Assembly (NCBI RefSeq): GCF_000741705.1
Contig: NZ_JGZI01000008.1
Coordinates: 295,221 to 359,220, forward strand
From: Bifidobacterium psychraerophilum
Lineage (GTDB): Bacteria > Actinomycetota > Actinomycetes > Actinomycetales > Bifidobacteriaceae
Reading direction: 5' to 3'
Length of the DNA stretch: 64,000 nucleotides
Notes under the pieces: model-generated
Seen by the model: only the letters and a program-made list of their open reading frames with translations
What the model was told of the DNA's origin: nothing
Databases searched by the model: none
Program-made: the position numbers and the translations under genes
Shown here: one piece after another, positions 1-9,733 of the stretch
Layout: each line of letters starts with the position of its first letter
Position numbering within the stretch: position 1 is the stretch's first letter

Positions 1-1253
1 GTGCCGGTCTCCGGATCGGGCTTGATGCAGAGGAACTGGTGAATCTGGATCGTGTTCAACTCGAAGTTGAAGCGTGACCCCGCCATATACATCCCCCACA
101 GCCTTGCCTTCGGCTCACCGACCAGCTTGACGGCCTCATCCCAGTGCTCCTGAAGGTTCTCGTTCCAGTGCCTGAGCGTGATCGCATAGTGCTGCCTGAG
201 GTTCTCCTGGTTGATGACCTCGAAGCCTGCGTTGTTGATGGTGACTTCGATCTCACCGGGGCTCGCCAATTCGCCGTCGGGGAAGATGTAGCGATCGATG
301 AATCCGCCCGCCCGCTTGCCTTGATAGCTGTTGCAGCGGGTGATCTGATGGTTGAGCAGCATCCCGCCGGGACGCAGCTTGTCGAGCATCTCCTTGAAGT
401 AGGCGGGGTAATGCTTGTATCCCACGTGCTCCATCATGCCCAGTGAGCAGATGCCGTCGAATCCCGCCTCGGGGACGTCACGGTAATCCATCAGTCTCAC
501 CTCGGCGAGGTCCTGCAGGCCTTCTCGCTCGATCCAGGCCGTGCCCCAGTCGACCTGCTCCTGCGAGAGCGTGACGCCGATGACGTGGATGCCGCGCTTT
601 GCGGCCGTGACTTCCATCGAGCCCCAGCCGCAGCCGATATCCAGCAGGGAGTCGCCCTTGTTGAGATTGAGTTTGTCGAGCACCATATTGAGCTTGTGCT
701 CCTGTGCCTCTTCGAGGGAGGCATCGGCCTTCGGGAAGCATGCGCAGGTGTAGGTCATGGATGGCCCGAGGAACATCGCATAGAAATCGTTGCTTTGGTC
801 GTAATGGTAGCTGACGGTGGCGGCGTCACCCTTCTTGGTGTGCGGCAGCACGCCTTCAGCCACGCGCTGGGCCAAAGAGGGCAGTTCGATTTCCGGTGGC
901 TTGGGAACGTGGATGCCGTGCGAGAGGATGCTGGCGCTCAGCTTTGCCAGATCGCTCTTCTTTGGCTTCCTTGCATAGGCCTTCAACTCCATCAGCTGTC
1001 TGAAGACGCTGTATGGATTGCCCGGCTCCAACTCCGGTGATGCGATATCGCCTTGCAGATATGCACGTGCCAGCCCGAGATCATTCGGACATTCGGCGAT
1101 GTAATACACCGCGCGTGAGTTGCGCACCTCAAGATGCAGCGGAGCATCGTTGCTGCCGAAGCTTGATCCGTCAAAAGCGCTGACATGCAGCGGAGCATCG
1201 TGATTGAAAAAGACGCCCACCATGTCTGCCACGCTCATCGTTGTTATAGCCAT
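1..1253 (-). CDS. cfa: Cyclopropane-fatty-acyl-phospholipid synthase, 3' end outside window
   Basis: SAM-dependent enzyme that adds a methylene bridge to unsaturated acyl chains of membrane phospholipids. The frame is open from the ATG at 1253 to the window edge, 417 codons, so the C-terminus is missing. The SAM-binding motif DIGCGWGS lies near residue 203, preceded by the YHYDQSNDFYAMFLGPSMTYTC-type segment typical of the family and followed by a GMMEHVG motif. Full-length members are about 400-430 residues, so little is lost. The start at 1253 is chosen over later ATGs because an AGAAGGGGG ribosome-binding site sits upstream. Function is confident; which lipids are modified is not visible. 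Confidence 0.93.
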   Translation of the reverse strand, partial: MAITTMSVADMVGVFFNHDAPLHVSAFDGSSFGSNDAPLHLEVRNSRAVYYIAECPNDLGLARAYLQGDIASPELEPGNPYSVFRQLMELKAYARKPKKSDLAKLSASILSHGIHVPKPPEIELPSLAQRVAEGVLPHTKKGDAATVSYHYDQSNDFYAMFLGPSMTYTCACFPKADASLEEAQEHKLNMVLDKLNLNKGDSLLDIGCGWGSMEVTAAKRGIHVIGVTLSQEQVDWGTAWIEREGLQDLAEVRLMDYRDVPEAGFDGICSLGMMEHVGYKHYPAYFKEMLDKLRPGGMLLNHQITRCNSYQGKRAGGFIDRYIFPDGELASPGEIEVTINNAGFEVINQENLRQHYAITLRHWNENLQEHWDEAVKLVGEPKARLWGMYMAGSRFNFELNTIQIHQFLCIKPDPETG

Positions 1254-1516
1254 GAATATTGTTGCCCCCTTCTGAAACCACGTGGCCTGAAGCCCATAGG
1301 GTCTCAATTTTTCCATATACCACCCTACTCCGATTGAGGATTTACGGCATCGGTGGAAGCGGGAATTCTTTACACTTGTAACTCTGTTGGGTGTGTTGTG
1401 GTCGTGGAGAGCGCCATGCATACCCGGTGTCAGCAGCGCCGGTCTTCTGAAGCCGGGCGGTGGAGTCACGGCTGTGTGGATACGATATATGTCAGGGCAA
1501 CGCATAGGAGGATGGT

Positions 1517-1984
1517 GTGTTGAAAGGCGATGCGGCTGACGGTGCCATGCGGGACGCTGGTGGTCATGATGGGAATCTGCAAATCGGTGGTGCGGGGATG
1601 AGCGGACCGGAGCTTCAACTGTGGGTGTCGGATACCTTGAAGCGACTGTCGCATTCAAGCTTTCGCGCGAGCTTCTCCCTCAGCGCGCATGATCGGGATT
1701 ACGCCAGAAGCAAGGGGAAAGAGACCATCAATCGTCATGCCCACGAGTTATTGCGCGGCAGAATAGGTGATGCGATGCCGGTCAAGGACGGGAAACAAAC
1801 CCCTTACAGGGGGCATCCCGTGTTTACCGCACAGCACGCCACGGCGGTCTGCTGCCGGTCGTGCATCCAGAAATGGCATCATCTGCCCAAAGGCCAGGAG
1901 CTCAGCGACGAAGAGATCGATATGCTGTCCGCATTGGTGATGGCTTGGATCGAACGCGATTTGGCGGCCCATCCCCTCCGATGA
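1517..1984 (+). CDS. DUF4186 family protein
   Basis: A 155-residue protein matching the DUF4186 family from about residue 38 onward: a basic LKRLSHSSFR segment, then GKQTPYRGHPVFTAQHATA (residues 92-110) and CCRSC (112-116), then a KWHHLPKGQ loop and an acidic helix. The Cys/His-rich core suggests metal binding, which is inference. No function is established for the family. The start is a GTG with GGAGGA just upstream; an internal ATG at 1598 would remove a poorly conserved N-terminal tail. Divergent from cfa across about 260 bases. The stop is followed after about 150 bases by the convergent reductase gene. Confidence 0.8.
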   Translation: MLKGDAADGAMRDAGGHDGNLQIGGAGMSGPELQLWVSDTLKRLSHSSFRASFSLSAHDRDYARSKGKETINRHAHELLRGRIGDAMPVKDGKQTPYRGHPVFTAQHATAVCCRSCIQKWHHLPKGQELSDEEIDMLSALVMAWIERDLAAHPLR

Positions 1985-2137
1985 GTGTCGAAAAGGGGAT
2001 GGGCCGCCAAAGGGGTAATGCCTTCGCGATCGGTCATCTGCCTGAGTGCGAAGGCGCGAATCCAGAGCCATCCAGCTGTTGGCGGATGCCGGCACATGCC
2101 GCTCCGTGCGGCAATCGGCCGGTCCGACCTATGCCGT

Positions 2138-2716
2138 TCAGCGCTGCAGGGCGAAGCCGGCCGTCCAGGAGATCTTTTCGGCTGCGGCGAGTGTGAGTTG
2201 CAGGAAGCCAATCGATTCGAGTTCCCGTGCACGTTTCAGCGCACCGGCATCGAGAGCGGAGAGCTCTGCGGACTCGACCAGGCTGATCACGGACTGTTTG
2301 GCCTGGTCGTCGTCTCCTGCGACCAGAACCGTGGTCCGGTCCCCGCCGACCGTGCCCGAAGCCAGGGTTGCGGCGAAGTTGGTGTTGAAGGCCTTCAGCA
2401 CCTTGGCGTCAGGGAGTTTTTCCGCCAGCTGCTGGGCGGCCGAGGAATCCGATGGTGTGACCAGGGAATCGAAGGTCGAGAAATCCAAGGGGTTGGTGAT
2501 GTCGACCACTGTTTTCCCTGCAAGTTGCGATCCATACTGCTCCACGATCGCGTCAAGAGCGGGGTAGGGGACGGCGAGAATGACGATCTCACCGTTGATG
2601 GCCGTCCCCGCAGGGGTCTGCGAATCGATGGCCTGAACCGTCGCGCCCGCCTTCTCAGCGATTCCACTGAGCGCTGAACCCATATTGCCTTTGCCGAAAA
2701 CCGTCACTGTGGTCAT
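2138..2716 (-). CDS. NAD(P)-binding reductase, coenzyme F420-dependent NADP oxidoreductase-like
   Basis: A 192-residue Rossmann protein. The nucleotide-binding GxGxxG (GKGNMG, residues 8-13) follows the first strand, and the ILAVPYPALDAIVEQYG and VDITNPLDFSTF segments match NpdG-like proteins and their F420-independent relatives. Bifidobacteria are not known for F420, so the acceptor is probably NADPH with an unknown partner; this is inference. AAGGAGCAGAC precedes the ATG. It is divergent from an HxlR regulator, with two inverted repeats in the shared promoter region, so it is probably the regulator's target. NADPH oxidoreductases are common HxlR targets. Confidence 0.82.
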   Translation of the reverse strand: MTTVTVFGKGNMGSALSGIAEKAGATVQAIDSQTPAGTAINGEIVILAVPYPALDAIVEQYGSQLAGKTVVDITNPLDFSTFDSLVTPSDSSAAQQLAEKLPDAKVLKAFNTNFAATLASGTVGGDRTTVLVAGDDDQAKQSVISLVESAELSALDAGALKRARELESIGFLQLTLAAAEKISWTAGFALQR

Positions 2717-2820
2717 GTCTGCTCCTTGTATTCCTTATGTGCTGTTCTTATTGGCTGGTTTGCAAGGTTTTGGGCTCCTGTTTCATATTCACAAGCGCAT
2801 CCGCTTCCCTGCTCGCCGAA

Positions 2821-2854
2821 GCTAACATTATGTTAGCACTAACAAATAGTTAGT
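2821..2854. promoter_or_regulatory. Two adjacent inverted repeats, probable HxlR operators
   Basis: GCTAACATTATGTTAGC at 2821-2837 has 8-base arms around one base. It is directly followed by ACTAAC-AAATA-GTTAGT at 2838-2854. The two repeats share the half-site CTAAC/GTTAG. They lie between the divergent reductase (starts 2716) and the HxlR gene (starts near 2887), where an autorepressing regulator would bind. Assignment to the HxlR protein is inference from position and symmetry. Confidence 0.65.
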
Positions 2855-2886
2855 AAAATGTGGCGTGTCGCATTAGGATGGTGCAC

Positions 2887-3414
2887 ATGATCTGTGGAAG
2901 CACCAGCAAGAAGCATGAGGAAGAGCAGGACGACAAGACCGCAAAGTCAACGGTCTCGACGCTCTCCGTGGCGGAGCCCGCCCCCGCCCTTTCCCCGATT
3001 CAGGATGAAGTCGACGCAGCCGTCACCGTTGCAGCCGATGGCGGGCCCGATGACCTGTCGATGCGGTACAACGTGTTTTCGAATCGTTGTGTGTCAAGAA
3101 GACTGCTCACCGATGTATCGAGGAGATGGAGCATCCTGATTCTCTCGGCTCTGCGTGCCGGACCCCAACGTTTTGGCGAGCTCAACGAAACGATACAGGG
3201 CATGAGCGAACGCATGCTATCCATCACCCTGAAGACCTTGCTGAAGGACCAACTGGTCATCCGAGTCGGAACAAGCGCATGCTCAACCTATGAGTTGACC
3301 GCTCCCGGACGTCTGATCGCCGCCAAAGCGGATGAACTCTTCCAGGCCTTGTATGGTGCGCTCGAATATATGGATCCGGAGCAGGTGCTGGCCGCGGAGA
3401 GCGAGAAGGTATAG
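2887..3414 (+). CDS. HxlR-family winged-helix transcriptional regulator
   Basis: About 175 residues, longer than the usual 110-150 because of a charged, proline/alanine-rich N-terminal extension of some 60 residues. The HxlR domain follows: NRCVSRRLLTDVSRRWSILIL, then RFGELNETIQGMSERMLSITLKTL, which is the recognition helix region, then the wing. A cysteine lies at the position where redox-sensing HypR/YodB relatives carry theirs, so redox or electrophile sensing is possible but unproven. AGGA lies 9 bases before the ATG at 2887; a GTG at 2860 and an ATG at 2878 are alternatives. It probably controls the divergent reductase and itself. Confidence 0.85.
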   Translation: MICGSTSKKHEEEQDDKTAKSTVSTLSVAEPAPALSPIQDEVDAAVTVAADGGPDDLSMRYNVFSNRCVSRRLLTDVSRRWSILILSALRAGPQRFGELNETIQGMSERMLSITLKTLLKDQLVIRVGTSACSTYELTAPGRLIAAKADELFQALYGALEYMDPEQVLAAESEKV

Positions 3415-3438
3415 AGGATTGAGGATCCTTCCATGATG

Positions 3439-3480
3439 AAGGGGCCCCGAGCTGATTGTTGGTCAAGCTCGGGGCCCCTT
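3439..3480. terminator. Bidirectional hairpin terminator
   Basis: A perfect 15-base stem (3439-3453 with 3466-3480) closes a 12-base loop. It sits between the convergent HxlR gene (ends 3414) and aldo/keto reductase gene (ends 3541). Neither side has a long T tract, so termination strength is inferred from the stem. Confidence 0.8.
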
Positions 3481-3540
3481 CGTGCACGGTGTCCGTGGTG
3501 TGGAAAGGCCTGTATGCGCCACGGATGTTGGGAATCGGAC

Positions 3541-4395
3541 CTACATCTCCTGATGTGAGCGCGGGTCGAAATCTCCACGGCTGCCGTCGGGGCTGTCCAT
3601 CGCGGCGAATGCGGCGCGATCCTCGTCGTCGAAGGCGAAGCCCATCACGTCGAGGTTCTCCAGTTGGCGTGACGGGGTGGCGGACTTGGGAATCGGGATG
3701 TCGCCATATTCCACATGCCAACGCAGCACGACCTGCGTGGGGGTCACCCCGTGTTTGTCCGCAACGGCGACGATGGCCGGATCCTTCACCGTCTCACCGC
3801 CGCGGCGCAATGGGCTCCAGGCCTCGGTGATGATGCCATGCTCATCGTCGTAGGCCTTGAGCTCGCGTTGCTGCCAGTAAGGGTGAAGCTGAATCTGGTT
3901 CACCGCGGGGGTCACATTCGTCGCCTTGACCAGGCGGTCGATGTGTTCGGGAAGGAAGTTGCTGACGCCGACATGCCTGAGCAGGCCGCGTTCCTTGAGT
4001 TCCAGCAGTGTCTCCCATGCTTCCACGTACTGGTCCTCAAGCGGATTCGGCCAGTGGATCAGATAGAGGTCGATATAGTCGAGATCCATGCGAAGCAGAC
4101 TCTCCTCGACGGTTTCCACGGCCTGATCGTGATTGTGGTAGCGTCCGGGGAGCTTCGAGGTGATGATGATGTCCTCGCGCGCCACACCGCTGTTCTTCAC
4201 GGCTGCGCCCACCGTGCCCTCGTTGTCGTAGTTGACGGCGCTGTCGAGCAGCCGGTATCCGTTGTCAAGCGCGGACTCGATGGCCTTCGAGCCTTCGAAG
4301 CCCCGCAGTTTGTACGTGCCGAATCCGATTGCAGGAAGTATCAGCCCGTCATTCGCCTTGCGATCGGGCAAAGCCTGGGTTTCGGATGATGTCAT
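3541..4395 (-). CDS. Aldo/keto reductase
   Basis: A 284-residue NADPH-dependent reductase of aldehydes or ketones, (beta/alpha)8 fold. The catalytic tetrad is visible: D51 and Y56 in DSAVNYDNE, K81 in TSKLPG, H114 in YLIHWPNP. The NADPH-binding IPIPKS segment lies near the C-terminus. The chosen ATG at 4395 has GAGGGA four bases upstream; the upstream extension in the same frame lacks family similarity. It belongs to the 2,5-diketo-gluconate reductase-like group by length and motifs, but the substrate cannot be read from sequence. Transcribed alone, ending at the 3439-3480 hairpin. Confidence 0.92.
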   Translation of the reverse strand: MTSSETQALPDRKANDGLILPAIGFGTYKLRGFEGSKAIESALDNGYRLLDSAVNYDNEGTVGAAVKNSGVAREDIIITSKLPGRYHNHDQAVETVEESLLRMDLDYIDLYLIHWPNPLEDQYVEAWETLLELKERGLLRHVGVSNFLPEHIDRLVKATNVTPAVNQIQLHPYWQQRELKAYDDEHGIITEAWSPLRRGGETVKDPAIVAVADKHGVTPTQVVLRWHVEYGDIPIPKSATPSRQLENLDVMGFAFDDEDRAAFAAMDSPDGSRGDFDPRSHQEM

Positions 4396-4611
4396 GATTC
4401 CCTCGTTTCTCTGGTGGAGCGTGCGTCGCATGATGTGGATCGACGCGTTGGGGAAAGGGTGCATCCTGATGCACATATGCCTTGTGGATGCGCAAGTCGT
4501 CGATGCGGCCCTCAACGTCTCCCATTGTAATTCGGAAGTGCCCCGTGAACCTGCGTGTTCATGCAGGGCTTCGCGTTTGGGCTTTCGCCGGAATCCGAAG
4601 CGCTTCGGGAT

Positions 4612-6054
4612 CTAGTGGGCCGTGATGGCCGACTCGGATGGCTTGTTCATCGTGGAATGTCTTGCGCCATAGAGGAAGTACACCGCCAGTCCGAGGACGA
4701 ACCAGACCGCGAAACGCACCCATGTCTGCCAGTTCAGGCCCGCGATCAGCACGCCGCAGAAGACGATCGCGATAAGAGGAGTGAACGGCACCCCCGGGGT
4801 TTTGAAGCCGCGTTGCATCTCGGGATGTTTGTGTCTCATCCAGATGATGCCGGCGGCGACGATGATGAATGCCGAAAGCGTGCCGATATTGACCAGCTCG
4901 AATAATACGTTGATGTTGATGAAGCCGCCCGCTATGGCCGTCAGTATGCCGAAGAACCATGTCCCTTTGACGGGTGTGCGGTATTTCGGATGGATCTCTC
5001 CGAAGAACTTCGGGAACAGGCCGTCCCTGCTCATCGAATAGCAGATGCGTGATTGGCCGTAGAGCTGGACGAGCATCACCGTGGTCATGCCGATGAGAGC
5101 CCCGAAATCGACGATGAGGGCAAGCCAGTTCATACCCGTTTTGACTATGACACCAGCGACCGGGGCGTCGATGAATGCCGAGAATTCCGGATATTTGACC
5201 ACACCGGTCATGATCAGCGTCATCACGATGTACAGCACCGTTGAAACGGCCAATGACAGCAGAATGCCTCGTGGCAGGGTCTTTCTCGGTTCGATCGTCT
5301 CCTCGGCGCTTGAGGAGACCGCATCAAAGCCGATGAAGGAGAAGAACACGATTGAGGCGGCCGGTATGATGCCCATCGGCACGGTGCTGTTCTGTTTGAA
5401 CGAGTACCATCCATAGGGCGAGAAGGGCTGCCAGTTCGAGGGTTTCACATACCAGACCACGCATACGATGAAGAGCACGATGACGGCGAGTTTGACGCCC
5501 ACCATGATGTCGTTGGCCCGACGGGTCTGATTGATGCCCACCGAAAGCAGCCAGGTGATCAGCAACACCACGACGAAACCGGGAAGATTGAAATACGTGG
5601 TGACGCCGGGTGTGGTTCCATAGGCCGCGGTCAGCTGCACGGGCAGATCGATGCCGAAGCCTTGGAGCAGTTTGGTGAAGTATCCCGACCATCCAGCCGA
5701 GACCGTTGCGGCTTGCAAAGCATATTCGAGTATCAGGTCCCAGCCGATCACGAAGGCTACAAGCTCTCCGAAGGCGATATAGGAATAGGTGTAAGCCGAT
5801 CCGGAAACCGGTGCCATCGAGGCGAATTCCGCGTAGCACAGTCCGGCGAAACCGCAGCAGACCGCCGCAAGGACGAAGGAAACCGAAAGCGCGGGGCCCG
5901 CAGTCAGGGCGCCTTTTCCGGTGAGAACGAAAATCCCGGTGCCGATGATGGCGCCGATTCCCAACAGAGTCAGGTCAAGGGTGCGCATACTTCTGCGCAG
6001 TGGCGTTGATTGCTCCACAAGTTCCTTGACGCTTTTTTTACGGAAATACTCCAC
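4612..6054 (-). CDS. APC-family amino acid permease
   Basis: About 480 residues with 12 predicted membrane helices. The first helix carries the APC signature LLGIGAIIGTGIFVLTG, and the C-terminal end is a short hydrophilic tail. It is closest in style to the YfnA/cationic amino acid transporter group of cytoplasmic-membrane permeases. The start is set at the GTG at 6054, which has CGGGGGA upstream; an ATG at 6096 adds 14 residues but has no obvious ribosome-binding site. The stop overlaps a 14-base palindrome at 4595-4608 that might fold into a weak hairpin. Substrate is not determinable. Confidence 0.9.
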   Translation of the reverse strand: MEYFRKKSVKELVEQSTPLRRSMRTLDLTLLGIGAIIGTGIFVLTGKGALTAGPALSVSFVLAAVCCGFAGLCYAEFASMAPVSGSAYTYSYIAFGELVAFVIGWDLILEYALQAATVSAGWSGYFTKLLQGFGIDLPVQLTAAYGTTPGVTTYFNLPGFVVVLLITWLLSVGINQTRRANDIMVGVKLAVIVLFIVCVVWYVKPSNWQPFSPYGWYSFKQNSTVPMGIIPAASIVFFSFIGFDAVSSSAEETIEPRKTLPRGILLSLAVSTVLYIVMTLIMTGVVKYPEFSAFIDAPVAGVIVKTGMNWLALIVDFGALIGMTTVMLVQLYGQSRICYSMSRDGLFPKFFGEIHPKYRTPVKGTWFFGILTAIAGGFININVLFELVNIGTLSAFIIVAAGIIWMRHKHPEMQRGFKTPGVPFTPLIAIVFCGVLIAGLNWQTWVRFAVWFVLGLAVYFLYGARHSTMNKPSESAITAH

Positions 6055-6215
6055 TGCAATCCCCCGATTGATGTATCCGACTGTGTGGCCAGGCATATGC
6101 TGCTGCGAGACCGTCGGTATTCTAGCTGAACGCGGGTGATGACAGTGGTCCGGGTATTCACCAGTGAGACAGACGCCGTATGCCTGGAGGTCTTGGAAGT
6201 TCGGGAGTACATGGA

Positions 6216-6262
6216 TGAAGACCCTCCAAGGGACTCAAATCGAGACGGTTGGAGGGTCTTCA
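6216..6262. terminator. Hairpin between permease and copper ATPase genes
   Basis: A perfect 14-base stem (6216-6229 with 6249-6262) around a 19-base loop, placed after the copper ATPase gene, which ends at 6339 on the minus strand. The 17 bases adjoining its right arm are almost identical to those adjoining the 3439-3480 terminator. Likely transcription terminator for the minus strand. Confidence 0.65.
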
Positions 6263-6338
6263 TGCACGGTGTCCGATGTCTACGGCTCCGCCGGTGCGTG
6301 CCCTTCGCGGGTCGCGGTGCGTACCTGGGTGGATGCCA

Positions 6339-9131
6339 CTATGCGGCGAAGGCCGCAGGGTTCTTGTCGAAGCTTTCGGCGCAGTGGGTGCTGCAGAAGT
6401 AGTACTGCTTGCCGTCGAAGGTGCGGGTCACGGCTGCGCTGGAAGGGGTGACGGTCATGCCGCAGACCGGGTCCTTGACCGCCGAGCCGTTCTCGGTCTC
6501 ATGCTGTTCGGTGTGCTCATGACGATGGAATAGTGACATGGTGTTTCCTTCCGTTGATGGTTGTTGTGAACCTTTGCTGTGCCGGGCATCTGCTTGCTGT
6601 CTGGGATGGAATCTTCTCAGACGGTTGGCGTTGATCACGACGGATAGCGAGGAGAAGGCCATCGCCGCACCGGCGATCATGGGGTTGAGCAGTATGCCGA
6701 ACAGCGCATACAGCGCCCCTGCCGCAACGGGGATGCCCAGACCGTTGTATCCGAAGGCGAACCACAGATTCTCCTTGATATTACGCATGGTGGATCTCGA
6801 CAGTGCTATTGCCGTCACCGCGCTGGAGAGTTTGCCCGACATCAGGGTGATGTCGCTGGACTCGATCGCCACATCCGTACCGGTTCCGATGGCGAAGCCG
6901 ACATCCGCCTGTGCCAGGGCGGGTGCGTCGTTGATGCCGTCTCCGACCATGCCGACGAGTTTGCCCTGGGATTGCAGGCCTCTGATCGCGGCGGCCTTGT
7001 CGCTTGGGGAGACCTGTGCGATGACATGCGATATTCCGACCTGGCTTGCGATGGCGCGGGCTGTCACATCATTGTCCCCGGTGGCCATCTGCACATCGAT
7101 GCCTTGGGATTGCAGTGCCGCTATGGCCTCTTGCGAATCCGCCTTCACGGTATCGGCAACGGCCAGTGCGGCGACGAAGGAGCCATCCACGGATGCGAAT
7201 ACCGGCGTCTTGCCCTCTGTGGAGAGCCTCGCGATGGCATCCGCGATTTCCGGGGATTCGAGGGACTGTGGCAGGGACTTCACGCCGTGCTGTTCAAGCA
7301 ATGCCTGCTTGCCCACCAGCACTTCGTGCCCGTTGACGCTCGCCGAAATGCCTTCGCCGGTTATCGCAGTGAAATGCTCGGCCTCCACGAGCGAGAGGCC
7401 CCGCTCGGTGGCGGCGTCGACGATCGCCCGGGCCAGAGGGTGCTCGGAGGGATCTTCGGCTGCGGCTATCAGAGCGAAGGTGCTTTCATCCAGGTGTGCG
7501 GGAATCGTATCGCTGAGCTTTGGTTTGCCTTCGGTCACGGTTCCTGTCTTGTCGAGAATCAGCACATCGAGTTTATGGGCGTTCTCCAAAACCTGTGCGG
7601 AGCGGATCAGCACACCGGACTGGGCTCCTTTGCCGGTGGCGATGGTCACCGAAAGAGGGGTCGCGATGCCGAGTGCGCACGGGCAGGCGATGACGAGCAC
7701 GGAGACCGCGGCAACGAGCCCGTGCAAGGCCTGGGGTGCCGGTCCGAGGAACCACCAGCCCACAAAGGTCCATATCGCGATGATGATCACGATCGGTACG
7801 AAGTATTTGGCGATGGTATCCGCCAGCCGTTGGACGGGGGCTTTGGAGGATTGGGCCTTACGCACCAGATTGATGATGTGGGCCAGAACCGTGTCCTTGC
7901 CGATGTTGGTGGCCCTGTAGCGCAGTGTGCCCGACCCGTTCACCGTCGCTCCGATGATCTGGTCGCCGCTCTGCTTGGAGACCGGCATCGATTCGCCGGT
8001 GATCATCGCCTCGTCGGCACTGGACTCGCCGGAGATAACCACGCCGTCAACCGGGAATTTCTCGCCGGGCCGTATCGCCACGACGTCACCGACGGCGACC
8101 TGGTCCACCGGGATCTCCTCGATCCGGTCGTTTTCGCGGATGACGCGTGCGGTGCGTGGGTTCAGGTCGATCAGTGATCGTATGGCCTCTCCTGTGCCCG
8201 CGCGCGCTTTGGCTTCAAGCAGCTGCCCGAGAACCATCAGTGTGATGATCGTGCCGACGGCTTCGTAGTAAGGTTCGCGCGACCCTGCAGGGAGCATCTG
8301 CGGAGCGAAGGTGGTCACCAGGCTGAATGCGAAGGCTGCGGTGGTGCCAAGGGTGACCAGGGAGTTCATTTCGGCGGAACGGTGGATGAGTGCAAGCCAT
8401 CCGGTGCGATGCACAGGCCATCCCGAGTAGAACATGACCGGGAGTATGAGCAGCAGCTGCACCCAGGGGTTCATCAGGAACATCGGAATCCAATGCCCGA
8501 GAATCGGGTGGAACATGGCGGCCACGAAGACGGGCAGGGTGCATACGATACCCACGATCAGCCTGCGCCACAGGCTGGTGATCTCGGCCTTTCTGCTCTC
8601 GTCCTCGTGCTGTTGCTCGTTCAGGGCATCGCCTGCCTCCTCCCTTGCGCTGGTGGGGGTCTCGCCGGCGTGAGAAGGGGAAGTGCCGGTTGCCGCATCG
8701 GTGGTGCCGCTCTCGGTGGTGTCAACATCCGCGCTGCCGGATGCATCCTGATCCGGAAGTGGGTCCGTGACGGTGAGCGTTCCGTGGAGCATGTTCATGC
8801 CGCAGGCGAAAGGATATTCGCCTGCTTTCAGCACGCCGAGATCGAGGGTGCTATGGGCGAAAGCGGGCAGGCTTTTGTCGATGCCGAGTTCGGAAAACAC
8901 GATATGGGACGAGCATTCTCCATCCTCCTGGCGATCCAGCTCCAATCTGACGGGTATGCCCGAAACGACTTCCACCGAGGATGGGGAATAACCGCCCTTG
9001 ACGGTGATGTGCACCGTTTGCAGGCCGTCATTGATCTGTGCGCGAGCCGCCTTCCTGGGTGCGAGCAGCAGCCAGGCGACCAGTACCGTCAGCAGCGCTG
9101 CACCAAGAACGATAATGATGTCGCTCCACAT
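6339..9131 (-). CDS. copA: Copper-exporting P1B-type ATPase with N-terminal cupredoxin-like and C-terminal YHS domains
   Basis: A 930-residue copper-efflux pump. Order: one N-terminal membrane anchor (about 5-25); a cupredoxin-like domain to about residue 125 with HIVFSELG and [10 protein letters not shown]; an acidic/Thr-rich linker; membrane helices; TGES near 378; the transport motif CPC near 483; the phosphorylated Asp of DKTGT near 526; [14 protein letters not shown]; Cu(I)-selective YN and SS...N residues in the last helices; and a C-terminal YHS metal-binding domain (DPVCGM...FCSTHC). The usual heavy-metal-associated CxxC domain is absent. GGGAGA precedes the ATG at 9131. Divergent from csoR, which probably represses it. 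Confidence 0.93.
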   Translation of the reverse strand: MWSDIIIVLGAALLTVLVAWLLLAPRKAARAQINDGLQTVHITVKGGYSPSSVEVVSGIPVRLELDRQEDGECSSHIVFSELGIDKSLPAFAHSTLDLGVLKAGEYPFACGMNMLHGTLTVTDPLPDQDASGSADVDTTESGTTDAATGTSPSHAGETPTSAREEAGDALNEQQHEDESRKAEITSLWRRLIVGIVCTLPVFVAAMFHPILGHWIPMFLMNPWVQLLLILPVMFYSGWPVHRTGWLALIHRSAEMNSLVTLGTTAAFAFSLVTTFAPQMLPAGSREPYYEAVGTIITLMVLGQLLEAKARAGTGEAIRSLIDLNPRTARVIRENDRIEEIPVDQVAVGDVVAIRPGEKFPVDGVVISGESSADEAMITGESMPVSKQSGDQIIGATVNGSGTLRYRATNIGKDTVLAHIINLVRKAQSSKAPVQRLADTIAKYFVPIVIIIAIWTFVGWWFLGPAPQALHGLVAAVSVLVIACPCALGIATPLSVTIATGKGAQSGVLIRSAQVLENAHKLDVLILDKTGTVTEGKPKLSDTIPAHLDESTFALIAAAEDPSEHPLARAIVDAATERGLSLVEAEHFTAITGEGISASVNGHEVLVGKQALLEQHGVKSLPQSLESPEIADAIARLSTEGKTPVFASVDGSFVAALAVADTVKADSQEAIAALQSQGIDVQMATGDNDVTARAIASQVGISHVIAQVSPSDKAAAIRGLQSQGKLVGMVGDGINDAPALAQADVGFAIGTGTDVAIESSDITLMSGKLSSAVTAIALSRSTMRNIKENLWFAFGYNGLGIPVAAGALYALFGILLNPMIAGAAMAFSSLSVVINANRLRRFHPRQQADARHSKGSQQPSTEGNTMSLFHRHEHTEQHETENGSAVKDPVCGMTVTPSSAAVTRTFDGKQYYFCSTHCAESFDKNPAAFAA

Positions 9132-9202
9132 GTCTTTCTCCCTTCCCATGCACGACGGGCGGCGGGTGGATGCCCGGCCCGTCCGTTGTATGAGTAATAC
9201 CA

Positions 9203-9221
9203 TATACCCCTATAGGGTATA
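9203..9221. promoter_or_regulatory. Probable CsoR operator
   Basis: TATACCCCTATAGGGTATA, a near-palindrome with the G/C block and A/T flanks typical of CsoR boxes. It lies between the divergent copA and csoR genes, so one dimer pair could cover both promoters. Assignment follows from the adjacent CsoR gene. Confidence 0.8.
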
Positions 9222-9280
9222 ATCCAAAGCAGAGTCAGCCATACGCCAAAAGGGCGCGGAACATCCAGGGGAGGCCCGAT

Positions 9281-9733
9281 ATGTCTATACGTGATACATC
9301 TCAGCAGGGTATGCCCGTATCGGGCGACACGGTACGTCGTCAATCGGCATCGGATGAATCGGCATCGGCCGAACCGCCACAATCCGGGCGTGCTGTTCCA
9401 TCGGGGGAGCACCGGCATGAGGCTGCGGCGGCTCCCTCCTCACCGGCACCGGGCCACGGCTATGTGGCCGACAAACAGAAGGTCGCCGCGAGACTGAAGC
9501 GAATCGAGGGCCAGGTCCGTGCGATTACGCGGATGATCGAGGACGATGCCTATTGCATCGATGTGCTCACCCAGATCTCCGCCAGCGACAAGGCCTTGAA
9601 ATCAGTGGCGCTGCTGCTGCTCGACGATCATCTGAACCATTGCGTGCGCACCGCCGTGACCCAGGGGGGTGTGGTCGCCGATGACAAGCTCCGCGAAGCG
9701 GAGGATGCCATCGCGCGCCTGGTGCGTTCCTAG
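9281..9733 (+). CDS. csoR: Copper-sensing repressor CsoR
   Basis: A 150-residue all-helical repressor. The C-terminal 90 residues are the CsoR/DUF156 domain (KQKVAARLKRIEGQVRAI...), with the Cu(I) ligands C92, H117 and C121. Their spacing of 25 and 4 is exactly that of characterised CsoR proteins. The first 60 residues are a disordered Ser/Ala/Pro-rich extension with a few His, absent from short CsoRs. GGGGAGG precedes the ATG. It binds DNA without copper and releases on Cu(I), so copA should be copper-induced. The stop TAG shares bases with the stop of the convergent lactonase gene. Confidence 0.93.
   Translation: MSIRDTSQQGMPVSGDTVRRQSASDESASAEPPQSGRAVPSGEHRHEAAAAPSSPAPGHGYVADKQKVAARLKRIEGQVRAITRMIEDDAYCIDVLTQISASDKALKSVALLLLDDHLNHCVRTAVTQGGVVADDKLREAEDAIARLVRS

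Noticed and set aside
4595..4608. Palindrome CCGAAGCGCTTCGG as a terminator
   Set aside because: Only a five-base stem with a four-base loop and it touches the permease stop codon; too weak to call.
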